A stretch of 64,000 bases of DNA, taken from contig JAIWZP010000040.1 of the NCBI GenBank assembly GCA_025201375.1, forward strand, positions 62,001 through 126,000, written 5' to 3'. A program made the translations under genes and the position numbers. This DNA comes from Gongronella butleri. Taxonomy: Eukaryota; Mucoromycota; Mucoromycetes; Mucorales; Cunninghamellaceae. A model generated the notes under the pieces. The model had not been told where the DNA came from and did no database searches. It worked only from the letters and a program-made list of their open reading frames with translations. Shown here in pieces: positions 47,563 to 58,841 of this stretch (within the stretch, counting starts at the first letter, position 1; the number at the start of each line of letters is the position of its first letter).

Positions 47563-49890
47563 ATGCTAGTGCAAGACCTTCCCATGTCACAGCAGCAGCC
47601 GCTTCACGCCATGAACACACCTCGCCAACTGCCTTTGCGGCGCTTCCTCAAGGCAGCTATGGACGTGCTGTTCCAGCACCGCCCGCCGCCATCTTCACCA
47701 ACCCCTTCCGCGGCGCACGCCACCACGACGGCGACGACGCCAATGCGCGTGGTAGCCAAGCCGCATGATGACGATGATGACAGCGACGGCGATGTGCCCA
47801 TTGTCACTTGGAAACTCAATTTATCGGCCACATTGATGACGCTGGACACCAACATCCAGACGCTTGCGGGTCTGGAGCAAGTGTTGGATCAGCTGGGCAA
47901 TGATCTGCAGCACAATGATCATCCTGACGCGTCCATACGCACCAAAAACGACACCCACCACGTCCAGCTCAGCCATACGTCGACACATCGACCCACGTAT
48001 CGCGCACCCAGCTTGACAAACGCCATTGCTCAAGTCTTGTCCTTGTCACGCGTCACCATGGTCCCTGCCGCCGCCGATATGTCTCCCGTCGTCACCGTGT
48101 GCAATAGCGTGCAGTTGATCAAACAATGCGTGCAATTGTTCGTCATGTGCGAGGGTGCCTTGTTTGTCGACATTCCACATTTGCTCACGGTCACGGAGCA
48201 ATTGTTGGCGTCCACACAACAACAACAAATGCAGCAAAAACAGCAACAGCAACAACAACAACCACAACAACAGCAGCAACAGCATCAGCCCGCACCACAA
48301 GATGCACTGCTCGTGTATAGTATTTGCGCATTGATGGTGCCACACGTGTTTGTCCATCGACACAATGATCGGCATCTGGGTCAGGCGCTTTCCCATTGTT
48401 ACGCGACGCGTGCAAAACATCTTTTGCGCGAATTGTTTGACGTACCACACTTGTCTGTGCTCCAGGCCATGTTTCTTCTTTCGGTCCATCCGCAGAGCCA
48501 CGTCCACTTGTGGTCCACCTCAAGGATTGACACACCGATGCTGTTGGACGCCCTGCGCCTCGCGACATCCATGCGCATGCATTGTCTTGACATGCCTAGC
48601 CACGACGAGGATGAAAACGATGAAACTGATAATGACAGCCACGACTTGGACGAGATGAACAGCGACAAATCACGTTTAAAGCACGAATCGGCGGTTTCCA
48701 CGGCACCCAGGCCGTACCACGCGCAATTGACACCCGACGAGATAGAGCGACGCCGACGGTTGATGTGGATGCTATTTTGTGCCGACCATTTTGCGCATGA
48801 CAATGCGTCGGGCAAGACGGGCGTGCTGCAGGTGGCGCATTGGCATGTGGATTTCCCGCAAGTGTTACCGGGCGACAAGCAGCCGCGTCAAGTCGCGTAT
48901 TTTTCGCAGTATTGTCGCGTTGTCATGATTCGCAAGATGCAATTGTTCCAATCGGCGTATGCCATTGTGTTGCGGTCGGCCCAGGCACTTGCCGGTGCCG
49001 TGGATGAGTCTATTTTCAACAAATATCTTGCGACGCCCGCCGAATTACGCGTCAATCACAACGTGCCTTTGGACAAGGGCCAATTGGAACCCTTATTGTT
49101 GGACACGCTACATTGCCATACCCTGATGGAGGCCCTCGTGCCATTTTTGCCGGCGCGTTACCTGCACACCCTCGACCAGGCAAAATCCATGCGCTTAGCC
49201 ACCATCCACGATATCTACAACCACGCCGACGTCCAATTCTCGCGACTCAAGCACCAGCCACCCGCGCCGCATCCAGAATCTCAGCAGCAATTGCAACAAT
49301 TGCAGCAACAGCAGCAACTCGCGTCACTCCTCGCCCTTTTCAAATACGCGCCATTACCCCTGAAACGCGATGACGACACTATCGTCAACAATGGCGACGA
49401 CGGCCACGACCGAGGCGATGAAAATCGCGAAATGCACACCGTCATCTCTTGTTTGGTGTGGGCCGATAGGTACACATCGCATTTGGAGAAATTGGCACAG
49501 ATCGACGCGTTTTACTGCCGCCATCAGCCAGGCCACGCATTGCTGCTGACGGCCATGGTCTACGACACCGTCCAGATCAATGGTCAACATTATGATGTCA
49601 CCATGGTCTGCCGCGCCAACCTCGTGCGGTCGCTGCGCATCGTCCAACGCGCACGACAAGTCAACAACCATGATATGCTGCTCATGTACCTCGAACGCAT
49701 GCTGCACAATTGCGTCGCGTCCACGGCCGTCATGGATGAAAGTGTCGAATCTCTCGCCACAAAGACAGCCGCCTTGCTCACTGCCCTCCGCCAATCGACT
49801 CTCTACCACCCGGTCGCCACCCCCACCTCCACGTCTGCATCCGCCTCCGTCTCTGCATCGGTCGAAGATTCACCCATGCATCCGCACTAA
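47563..49890 (+). CDS. fungal_trans (MHR) domain transcription regulator without visible zinc cluster
   Basis: Single exon, 775 aa from the ATG at 47563, which follows the T-rich leader. Upstream in-frame codons are poly-Phe from the pyrimidine tract and are unlikely to be translated. A Gln-rich insert lies near residues 215-240. The middle homology region is shown by DEIERRRRLMWMLFCADHFA, with flanking helices (LRELFDVPHLSVLQAMFLLS, ALRLATSMRMHCLDM) typical of Zn2Cys6 factors. No CX2CX6C cluster occurs in this frame. Either the DNA-binding exon lies upstream and was not found, or this is a cluster-less member. Acidic and Gln-rich stretches could activate transcription. Confidence 0.8.
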   Translation: MLVQDLPMSQQQPLHAMNTPRQLPLRRFLKAAMDVLFQHRPPPSSPTPSAAHATTTATTPMRVVAKPHDDDDDSDGDVPIVTWKLNLSATLMTLDTNIQTLAGLEQVLDQLGNDLQHNDHPDASIRTKNDTHHVQLSHTSTHRPTYRAPSLTNAIAQVLSLSRVTMVPAAADMSPVVTVCNSVQLIKQCVQLFVMCEGALFVDIPHLLTVTEQLLASTQQQQMQQKQQQQQQQPQQQQQQHQPAPQDALLVYSICALMVPHVFVHRHNDRHLGQALSHCYATRAKHLLRELFDVPHLSVLQAMFLLSVHPQSHVHLWSTSRIDTPMLLDALRLATSMRMHCLDMPSHDEDENDETDNDSHDLDEMNSDKSRLKHESAVSTAPRPYHAQLTPDEIERRRRLMWMLFCADHFAHDNASGKTGVLQVAHWHVDFPQVLPGDKQPRQVAYFSQYCRVVMIRKMQLFQSAYAIVLRSAQALAGAVDESIFNKYLATPAELRVNHNVPLDKGQLEPLLLDTLHCHTLMEALVPFLPARYLHTLDQAKSMRLATIHDIYNHADVQFSRLKHQPPAPHPESQQQLQQLQQQQQLASLLALFKYAPLPLKRDDDTIVNNGDDGHDRGDENREMHTVISCLVWADRYTSHLEKLAQIDAFYCRHQPGHALLLTAMVYDTVQINGQHYDVTMVCRANLVRSLRIVQRARQVNNHDMLLMYLERMLHNCVASTAVMDESVESLATKTAALLTALRQSTLYHPVATPTSTSASASVSASVEDSPMHPH

Positions 49891-50144
49891 AAAAAACATC
49901 AAAAAAAAAAAAACGCGTCGCGTTTCTGCCCTTTCCCCTCTTTCCCTGTCGCCTGTTTATTTTGTCAATTGGATACCCCACACGCCCCTCTTTTTTTTTT
50001 TTTTATACGCGTCATGCGCCCTTGTACTTCCTTATCTGCACATTTTTAAATAAAAAAAAAGAATTGGTTAAAAAAGATGAAATCATGAAGAGGGGGGATA
50101 ATGTATTTATTTTTGATGCCAATCTAAAATGAGGAGGAAGATGC

Positions 50145-52271
50145 TTATTTCTTCTTTTTGCTGTTCTTGATCTTGCGCTTCTTTTCATGCTTGGGCAGCT
50201 TGTGCTTCCGCCTCTCGCGCGCCTCCTCCTTGGCCTTTTTCTTGCGCTCCTTTTTGGCATCCTTGTCTTCGTTCTTCTTGCCACGCAGAGGCTTCTTTTT
50301 GCCATCCTCATCGCTCTCTTCGTCACTGTCGTACTCGTCGTCGTCGTCGTCGTCATCATCATCATCGTCGTCGTCTTCGTCGTCGTTTTCTTCGTCATTT
50401 TCTTCTTCCTCTTCCTCCTCCTCTTCCTTGACAACCTTATTCTTGCCCTTGGAAGATTTGGTGACCTTTGGCACGTCGTCAACCGACAATTGCTGTGCCG
50501 TGGCATCCGCCAATGCCTTGTCGCCAAGGAGATTGGCATAGATCAACTAATAAAAAAAACGTGTCAGAAAGCAGGATCAAATGGCTCAATTGGGGCTATA
50601 CTTACGTCACTGCCCTCGCCCTCGGCGATGATTTGCGTGTCGCGCTCAACGTCCACCACTTCATTCAAGGTCTGAGGTATATACGATTGCTTAAACACCT
50701 GCTCTTCTAGCGTATTGCGCGCGCCCGCCGCGCCTTGCTCCTCCATGCGCTTTTGGATCTTGTCCAGTGCCTCGTCCACCTCCTTTTCGTCATTGCCAAA
50801 CGACATGTCCGTCACAAAGCTGAACAAATCCATCAGACCCATCACTTGCACGCCCTTTTTCGCAAAATAATCCGTCACATTGAGCAAATCCTTGCGCAAA
50901 AACTCGGACGCGTGAGGGTGATCGTGCTCCACAGATTGCGACACATCAATAATGTACAGCGTCTTGGAGTGATACCTAAAAGTATACAAAATGAGCAACA
51001 TGGAAATGGGGGGAAAAAAAGTCGCATCTTACAGCAAATTGTACTCGGACAAATCAGCGTGCACCAGCTTGCACACTTGGTACATGGTGCGCACATTCTT
51101 GATCAATTGGCGATATAGCTTGGGATAGCGCGACGCCTCGATTTGCGCGTCTTTGAGTCGCGGATACGCCCTATAGGTTAAAAAATGAGATCGTGGGCTT
51201 CAATTGCTTCATATTTTTTTTTTTTTACCATCCGTTCTTGTCACCCAAGAATTCCATGACAAGCACGTGCATGCGCAGCACGAGAGCCTCGGGCGAAGGG
51301 ATGCCGGCCTGTTGCAGGCGGCGCAGATTGCGCATTTCCTTTTCGGCCCACACCTTGACCATTTTGCGAGGATTCGACTTTGAATAGCCATGGCGGAAGC
51401 GGTATTCGCCCGACACATAGCGGTCGCGGTCCTTGAACGTCAGAATCGACGTCTTATACACCTTGATTGCGCGGTGTTGGCCGTCTTCAGTCGACGCGTG
51501 GTACACATTCGCCTCCTTGCCCGTGCTCACACACCCATTGATCTCGTAAAAGATGCCGCGATTCAACATTTTGAACAGAATGATGCGTGTGCGAGGGTCA
51601 AGCACCTGCTCCACTGTCGCCCGATCAGACTTGTCCTTTTGCATCGTCCTAAACCGCAAAAAAAAAAGAAATCAATTTCATGCCCCCATGGATCCCCCCT
51701 AAAACTTACTTGTCGCCACTCGCTTTCTTGCTGCTGAGCTTAATATCGCTCGCGACAGACGTCGTGATGCGCGGCGTATATTGATCCACGTGAATGCGGC
51801 TCGCAAAGCGACCCAGCGACTCGATTTGGCTCTCGAGACGGTTTTTCTTGGATTCAATCGTGTCGTCGGCACCATTGGAAGGTGCCGCTGTCGACGTCGC
51901 GGCACCGGAAGCCCCATTGGCATTGGCATTGGCGGCCGCAACCACAGAGGCAGGCGCAGGGACAGCCTGTGTGACGACCTTGCTGCGTGTATTGGCTGCA
52001 GGCGCCGGGCGCGCGTCCTGAGACACAGCAGAAGGCGCAACCTGCTGCTTCAGCTTGTTATACTGCTTGGTGAAATCTGCAAAAAGAGAAGAAAGAGCAA
52101 AAAGCGACAGGTGTCAGAAAAAAAACGGCGAAAACGAGCGAGTAAGTTTTTACCACCGGTCGCATTGTCCCAGTCTGCGTCGTTTAGCTCGTCGTCAAGA
52201 TAGTCGTCATAATCGTCAAAGTCTTCATAGTCATAGTCCGCATAGTCAACGTCGTCGTCGTAGGTCGCCAT
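50145..52271 (-). CDS. RIO1: RIO1 atypical protein kinase
   Basis: Six exons (minus): 52154-52271, 51710-52076, 51229-51648, 51033-51170, 50606-50975, 50145-50546, giving 604 aa. An acidic Asp/Tyr-rich N-terminus and an Ala-rich linker precede the RIO domain: [16 protein letters not shown] (ATP loop), [54 protein letters not shown] (catalytic Asp and Asn) and [15 protein letters not shown] (metal-binding Asp). The tail has a run of Glu and Asp followed by a Lys-rich end, as in Rio1. The kinase matures the 40S subunit in the cytoplasm. Every splice phase is consistent. Confidence 0.96.
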
Positions 52272-52733
52272 AGTTTTTTTTTTGTAAAAAAAAAAAGTGG
52301 AGAGCAAGAAGTAAAAGAAGAAAAAAAAAAAGGGATGATGAGCCTGCGCCGCCCTTTTTTTGCATTCAAATTCCGCAGACAGATGCCGCTCAGCCACCCT
52401 TGATGTCCGGCCCGCATCATTTCATGCCACTTTGACCCACACAATGGGAATTTAGGGGGATTTTTTTCCCGCCTCTTGCCGTCGATCGTGATTTGCCAAC
52501 ATGGATGCATGACAGGGACCCTTTTTTTTTTTTTTTGCAATTGGCTTTTTTTTTTATTAAGTGTGTAAGATGTTGAATGTAGTGGGGTGGCATAGAAAGC
52601 AGGTATCTTGGATGGTTGAACATACACAAAGACGGGAAAAAAGAAAGAAGGAGAGAAAAAGTGAGAAAGAGCTATGGACAAATCGATGCAAAATCAAAAA
52701 CAAAAAAACAAGGAAAATGACAAGAGAAGAAAA
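52272..52733. other. intergenic between RIO1 and MTHFR
   Basis: About 460 bases with A/T tracts, holding the RIO1 promoter and MTHFR 3' UTR. No C-terminal MTHFR domain could be read in any frame. Confidence 0.5.
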
Positions 52734-53842
52734 CTAATCAGAAGACGAGGCAATGGCGGTCTTGTTGACGGCGGCTTGCTCGGCCGAGGGGATCCACCCC
52801 AGGCGCTCGAGGATCAGACGCGTCGAGCGCTCGAGATTGAAGGTATAAAAATGCACGCCCTTGATGCCGGCCGCCTGCATCTTGTTGATAAAGTCGATGG
52901 TCAATTGGATGCCATATTCCTTGACAGCAGCATCGTCTTCCTTGATCGGCTCCAAATCGTTCCAAATCTTCTCGGGCACGAAGTTGTCATTGAACGAGAT
53001 CACGCGCTTGAGACCTTGGTAGTTTTGGATGGGGAACACGCCCGGCAAGATGGGCACCGTGATGCCAATCGCACGACATTTCGTCACAAACTCCAGGAAC
53101 ATGTCCACGTCATAGAACAATTGCGTGACAATCACGTCTGCGCCAGCATCCACCTTGGCCTTGAGGTGCAGCAGGTCCTCCTCCTTGCTAGGATTGTCAA
53201 TGTGGCCCTCGGGATGGCCTGAGAAAATTTAAAAAAAAAAAGGTAAAAGTGAGCAAAAATGACACATTTTGGTTGCTATTTCGAGGTCTTTTTTTTTTTT
53301 TTTTGTGTGTGTATTTTTACCCGCAACAGCGATGCCAAAATAATCGCCGTATTGCTTGCGGATGTATTTGACAAGATCAATGGCATTGCTGAAGCCGCCC
53401 TCGCAGGATTCCCAGCGATCCTGGCCCTGAGGAGGATCACCGCGCAGCGCGAGGATGTTTTGGCAGCCACACGCCTTGGCAGCAGCCAATGCCTTGTCCA
53501 CCTCCTCGGCAGGCATGTTGGTACATGTCAAATGCATCATGGTCTCGACACCGTACTTTTGCTGCGCGGTCTGCACAATCTCCGTCGTCAATTTCGACGT
53601 TGTGCCGCCAGCACCCCACGTCACGTCGACAAACTCGGGATTAAACTCCTTCATGCGACCAATACGATCATACAGGTTTTGGATGCCCTGAAAACCCAAA
53701 AAAAAAATAGAAATCAGCGCCATTGAACCCTTTTTTTTTTGTCATTTTGACTCACCTGAGGCGTCTTGGGAGGGAAATATTCAAACGACCAGTACACACG
53801 GCCTTCCTCTTCGGCTTGGCGGATCTTATCAACGACCTTCAT
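52734..53842 (-). CDS. methylenetetrahydrofolate reductase, catalytic domain only
   Basis: Three exons (minus): 53756-53842, 53321-53687, 52734-53218, giving 312 aa. The TIM-barrel catalytic domain is complete: WSFEYFPPKTPQG, DVTWGAGGTTS, MMHLTCTNM, ILALRGDPPQG, GIAVAGHPEGH, ADVIVTQLFYD, LPGVFPIQNY, GVHFYTFNLERST. It reduces 5,10-methylene-THF to 5-methyl-THF for methionine synthesis. Eukaryotic MTHFRs (yeast Met12/Met13, human) are about 600-660 aa with a C-terminal SAM-responsive domain. Here the frame ends 20-odd residues after the barrel (AAVNKTAIASSSD), close to the size of bacterial MetF. Flanks show no missing exons. It may be a truncated or specialised paralogue. Confidence 0.92.
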
Positions 53843-54388
53843 GATGAATCAATGAGAAAAAATAATTTAAAAAAAGGGGTGGAAAAAAAAAGAAAAAAGA
53901 AAGAAAAAAAAGCAAAAAGAATTTTAATGCCCATTTTTTTACGTCCGTCCCAAGGCCAGCCCCAATACCAAGATGTAATGAGATGTGGACACAACTCCAT
54001 CATGCAATCTGGGCCAATCATTTCCTTTCGCCGTGCCTTTAGCCCATCAGGCCATCTATTTTTTTTTTCACGCTCCCCCTCCTCCCTGCTCTTCTCGCGC
54101 CCTTTTTTTTTATTGCGCTTCGTGACATCCCCTCAAAGGGCATGTGCAGCCACTCCTTGGTGGCGCCCATTGGCTCCCCAATTCTCCGGTATGGGGATGA
54201 GTTCCATCGCTGGTTTTTTTTATTCATTTTTTTCATGCTTTCAGGGAGAGAGAGTTGCGCGGGCGGGCGCGAAAGTATGAAGATGGGGTTGTGACAATGA
54301 AAGATGCGAATTGGCCAATCAAGAGCGCGTGAAAAGACATCACCCAAAAGATGAAGACAAAAACAAGGTTTGACGGCCAATTGCCCGC
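53843..54388. other. intergenic between MTHFR and ING
   Basis: About 545 bases, A/T tracts and no supported coding sequence. It contains the MTHFR promoter and the ING 3' UTR. Confidence 0.5.
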
Positions 54389-55983
54389 TCATGATCGTCG
54401 ATTCTTGCCCTTGGCCGCCGCCGCCTTGCCCTGGCAATTGTCACAATACCATTTGCCCTTGGGCACCGTCTTGAGATCCACGCACGCCAAATGGAACCAT
54501 TCAATCTCACACTAAATGGTAGAAAAAAAAAAAAAGACGCGTCAGCCTAAACATTTACCATCATCAGTCTTTTTTTTTTTTTTTTTTTTTTTTTTTACGT
54601 CGACATTGTCGCACGCCACCATTTCCCCATAGGACACCTGCTGGCAGTAGCAATACAGGGGCTCTTCAGGGTCAATGGCATCGTTGGAAGTGCTAAAAAG
54701 AAGAGACACGCGGTGAGCGAAGTACATTTGCAAAATTGGACCAATTGGGCTTTAAAACTTACGCTTTCTTGCTCTTCCCTAGTTTGTGTCACCCCAAAAG
54801 CAAATAAGAGACGCTCAGTTGGTCTGTGTTTGTGTCACCTTTGCCAACCCACAAAGGCGGCGCATCGCCCCTCATTTGTCCCGCTTCGCCCGCGCGCTGG
54901 CGCGTCTTTATTTTATTTTTTTCTCATCTCTGCCACTCTTACCAGGGCCATTGCTGCGTGCTTGCTGAACCTTGGGAATCTTGGGATCCTTTGGCGGGCG
55001 GCCAACTTGATCCTCTTTGAGTCGTCGTTCTAAAATCGCAAAAATGACGCGTCAGGGCCCATGGTCACACAATTCACGCGTTGCTGCCGGATCGACACCA
55101 TACTCTTGGCTACAATGAACAGAAAAAACAAATGGACGCGAATTGCGTATGAGTTGACGCGCTTTTAATACGCAATTGGTTGTAAAATTTACGTTTTTTG
55201 TCCATTTTCATCTCCTTGCGGTCCTTGTCGAGGCGGCGAATGTATTTTTCGCGGAATTCCATGCCTTCTCGCAAACTGCGCGACGTCGGCTCCAAGCCGG
55301 GGATCGTCGTGATCCGCACAGCGCCAATCGGATGCACTTCCTCGAGCTTGACAAGATCTGCATCCAACCGATTGCAATGGCGGTCGACCTGATCATAATA
55401 CAAAAAAAAAAAAAGGAGAAATGAGCTACATCGCGCCAATTGGAGGGAGCAAGCAAAACAAAGGAGAAAGAGGTGGAGCCCAACTTGCCGCGTCGTGTGT
55501 CGACTTTGCAAGAGCGACCTTTTCTTCGCCGCGCTTCAGCGACTCTGTCAGCAACGTGATAAGGTCCCTAAACTTGGCCGCGCGGTCCGCCGCGTTCATC
55601 TCCTTGATGTTGTCAATAAGCGAGATCGCCTGACTCGCAACACTGTCCATGAGCTCTGAAAAAAAAGGCGATCAGCACAGCAAAACAATCAAAACAACCA
55701 AAATACTTACCTTGCGCATACCCGTCCAATTCTCTCATCAGCGTAAAATTCCGCTGCAGCTCCAGTGGAAGCGCTTCAATGGCTATAAAAAGGACGCGTC
55801 AATGGGGGGAGGGGAACAAAATGATAAAAAAAAAGGGACACAGACGCGTCGCACGGGAGAAACGAGCGCGCAATCAGCGTCAATGCCAGGCTTTGAGCTG
55901 CTTTAGACGCGCGTGCACTTACTATCAATGTAATCATCCAGATAAGCAAGGTGCTCAAGGTATTTGCCGGCAACAGGGCGCAT
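54389..55983 (-). CDS. ING-family PHD-finger chromatin protein
   Basis: Eight exons (minus): 55923-55983, 55711-55782, 55489-55655, 55193-55388, 54943-55029, 54763-54778, 54599-54692, 54389-54511, giving 271 aa. The N-terminal ING domain reads [32 protein letters not shown] and [18 protein letters not shown] basic linker ([16 protein letters not shown]) follows, then a C-terminal PHD finger ([39 protein letters not shown]) expected to read H3K4me3 within a NuA4/HAT or Rpd3-type complex. Exon 6 is only 16 nt. The intron after exon 3 starts with GCAAGT (GC-AG class), the only choice that keeps phase. Which ING paralogue (Yng1, Yng2 or Pho23 type) is unclear. Confidence 0.92.
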
Positions 55984-56157
55984 TGTGAGGTAAAAATGGA
56001 GTGAAAATGTGAAAAAGGGAAAAAAGGAATAAAAATCGAGGCATGATCTGCCCTTTTTTAGGACCGACTGCCCAACCCTGCGCCGCCTTGAAAAAGAGCG
56101 AGCGGCAAGACTCCGATTTGCTTTTTTTCCCTTGTTTCTTGCTTGCTATTTCACACT

Positions 56158-56773
56158 ATGAACGCCCAGCGCTCCGTAAGCACGCAAACCAACACCAAAA
56201 ATCCTTTTGACTGACTCTTTTTGCATTTTCTATAGGCTCGTCTACCTCCTGATGTCAACCGTGTGCTCTTTGTCAGGTAGATTCACGCTTAAATGACTGT
56301 TTTCTTCTTTATTCACCTGTTTTTTTACACATAGAAATCTGCCTTTTAAGATCACCACCGAGGAGATGTACGAGGTGTTTGGCAAGTATGGTGCCATCCG
56401 CCAGATCAGAGTGTAAGCGCGTCGTTGCCACCGCGGCGAAAGAGACTTTGCCTTGTTGCATGCCTAATTGACTCATATTTTAATCTTTTTTTGCACAGTG
56501 GCAATGCAGCCGACACTCGTGGCACGGCTTTTGTGGTGTACGAGGACATCTTTGACGCCAAAAACGCATGTGATCACTTGCAGGGCTTCAACATTCTAGG
56601 CCGCTACTTGATCGTCCTGTATTATCAGCAAAACAAGGTCACGAAAAAGATGAATCTCAAGCAAAAGGAAGAAGAAATCGCCCAGATGAAAGAGTAAGAT
56701 TCACCCCCACCGCAACAACAGAGCACGAACTCATTTCATTTTGTTTTTAAATAGACGCTACGGTGTCGATTAG
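56158..56773 (+). CDS. SF3B6 (p14/SF3b14a) branch-site-binding splicing factor
   Basis: Five exons: 56158-56175, 56236-56276, 56335-56412, 56499-56693, 56755-56773, giving 116 aa, close to the human protein (125 aa). A single RRM is almost collinear with p14: [73 protein letters not shown], and ends MKERYGVD. RNP1 (GTAFVVYE) and RNP2 (LFVRNL) are present. The protein contacts the branch adenosine in SF3b. The first exon is 18 nt and the last 19 nt. Confidence 0.95.
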
Positions 56774-57059
56774 CTTGTCGTCCGCGTTTTTTGATGCCAA
56801 TCTCTTTCCTACCACCATTGTCACCTTTTTTTTTCGACCCTTTTTCGATCCCGTGTCGCCTGCCGCACGCTCATTGTACAAAAATCTCTCAGCCCTTCCC
56901 CGTCCCTTTCTGATTACCCCACTTTTTTATTCATATCGTTCGCATTTTCTTTTAAAAAAGTAAAAACAAAAGCTCAATTGCTCATCCATCTATCAATTTC
57001 TAATCATCAGCCGAGTCCGCGTTGCTCAGCACCTCGCGCTCACTGCTCGCATACTTGCG
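56774..57059. other. 3' flank of SF3B6
   Basis: AT-rich 3' UTR and spacer before the repeat. No further feature seen. Confidence 0.5.
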
Positions 57060-58130
57060 TTAAGTGGTTCTTTAGCGAGCTTTGGTGCGCAAAGGCGAGT
57101 GGACTGATTTCGCTGTAATTTATGGGCGATTTCACAGGAATGTATTAATTCAATGGCCAAGAAAATCTGCCATCGTTTCGATGACGCCTCATTTCGCATC
57201 TGATTCAATTTTGGGATCATTTGGACAGCTATGACCAGAGATGATCTTAAAATAGTTAATTTTCGCAAACATTGACTACAACTGATCAACTAAGCACGGC
57301 AGCATCGCGAAATCCATCGTAATCTGAAATGGCAAGCTAGAAACCATGAGTATGATTGAATGCGCAGGTGTCAAAAGTCACTGGAGGTGCGCTATATGCA
57401 TATCAAGAAATGAGCTGTTTTGAGCACCCGAGAAGAAGTCGAAAAAGTAGGTCCGCCAAATCGCACCAAACTTGTACATAATATACTTCGAATGACGAAT
57501 CGACGAGAAATGGCAAAAACGAACCGGATTGATATATTTGTTGGCGAGCAATAAGCAATTTTCGATGAAACTTCAACGGCGAATTGCACTGGAAAAACGC
57601 ATTGCAGATCTATTTTTGACGCGTCCATCAGAAAGAGAAGCTCCAGGTACATGGATTAGATAAGAAACAGACGCGTGTAACTCGACACCTGACGCAGTTT
57701 ATCTCGCGTCGAATAGCATATATGGTTTTGAAAGCCCCGTCAAAAGTGCCAAAATCAGTTTTTCTATCGATCACCAATGCCCACGTACGCGCCAAGCCGT
57801 GCTCTTTCCGTTGATATGACTTTCGAGACGCTGCGACAAATCCTCGTCGACTTTGTCCTGGAGTGAAATTTCCTAGATTTTTGCGTTTTACGCGAAACCC
57901 AGTCAATGGACCCCCAGGTTTTATTGCATTTCTGTCGGTCTTGGAGGCGACTTCGCCATGTGCGTGAACGGCGCGGCGATCTGAAGTCCAAAATTTGACG
58001 ATTTTCCGTCGGTCGACTGTACCTCTTGGGAAATTCACGATTTTCGAAAATGGTCATTGCCCGGTGACGAACGCTCGCATCACAGCAAGAGTGAGCTCAT
58101 TCGAACGAGAAAGATTGCCACTATTGGTTC
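57060..58130 (+). repeat. dispersed repeat family A, long copy 2
   Basis: Direct-orientation partner of 20490-21500, about 36.6 kb away. It has GAAATGAGCTGTTTTGAGCA, CAAACTTGTACATAA, GTTTATCTCGCGTCGAATAG and CCTCGTCGACTTTGTCCTGG at matching positions. The shared + frame (CNSTPDAVYLASNSIYGFE) is broken here by a TAA after TWIR. The minus frame 57628-58038 aligns with minus 21209-21426 of the other copy. Positions 58131-58841 show nothing further except a T/C-rich leader. Confidence 0.75.
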
Positions 58131-58841
58131 TAAGAGCAAATTGGCCTGCATCATTGCCTATTTATTGACAAATGCCCAAAAGTCACCGCAAACGCTAAAA
58201 TCGACATGTTCTTGATCCCCCTGGCCGATCATCATGTTACTAGCGCTACCTGATAACGAAAAGAAGCGTAAAATAACTTTACGCATCGGTTTGGACACAC
58301 ATCAGCTTGAACGGCATTAGCCAAAGACCACAAAAAAGGATCAAACGCGCACCAATTCAAGACTGCTGGCGCAAAAAGGCTTTCATATGAGTGTCAAATT
58401 GGGATCAACTGTTCCTCGTCGATCGGCCGTTACCAAGGCATTAAGAACAGGAGGTCAACCAACGAGAAACAGGTCGACAAGCTTCGATGACTTGATTTTT
58501 TTGCATTAAAAGGTCTATTTCTGTACGAAGAGAGGACACAGCTTCACATAATGTAGATCAAATGACAGTCAGGACTGAACCGCATCGAAGCGAGGCTGGT
58601 TGCAGCAGCGATTCAGGGGATCAAGGAGGTACTGTATTGTAGGGACAAAAAAAGGCGAATTCAGCTAGAATTGGCCATTTGAGCGCCTGGACTTTTGTCG
58701 GTCGAGTCCGCTTGGCATTGCTCTTCTCGTTTTCCCCCTCGTCTTGGTTTGGCTAGCTCCGTTGCATCACATACCCTTGCTCCCTCTTGCAGCTTTCTCA
58801 CATTTTACACCATTTTTGCTTCTTTGAGCAACCAAACAAGC

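Noticed and set aside
48046..48507. Minus frame with poly-Leu opposite the fungal_trans gene
   Set aside because: It is the antisense shadow of the Gln-rich CAA/CAG stretch.
50158..50675. Plus frames rich in Ser or Val/Phe opposite RIO1
   Set aside because: They are antisense of the Asp/Glu-rich RIO1 tail.
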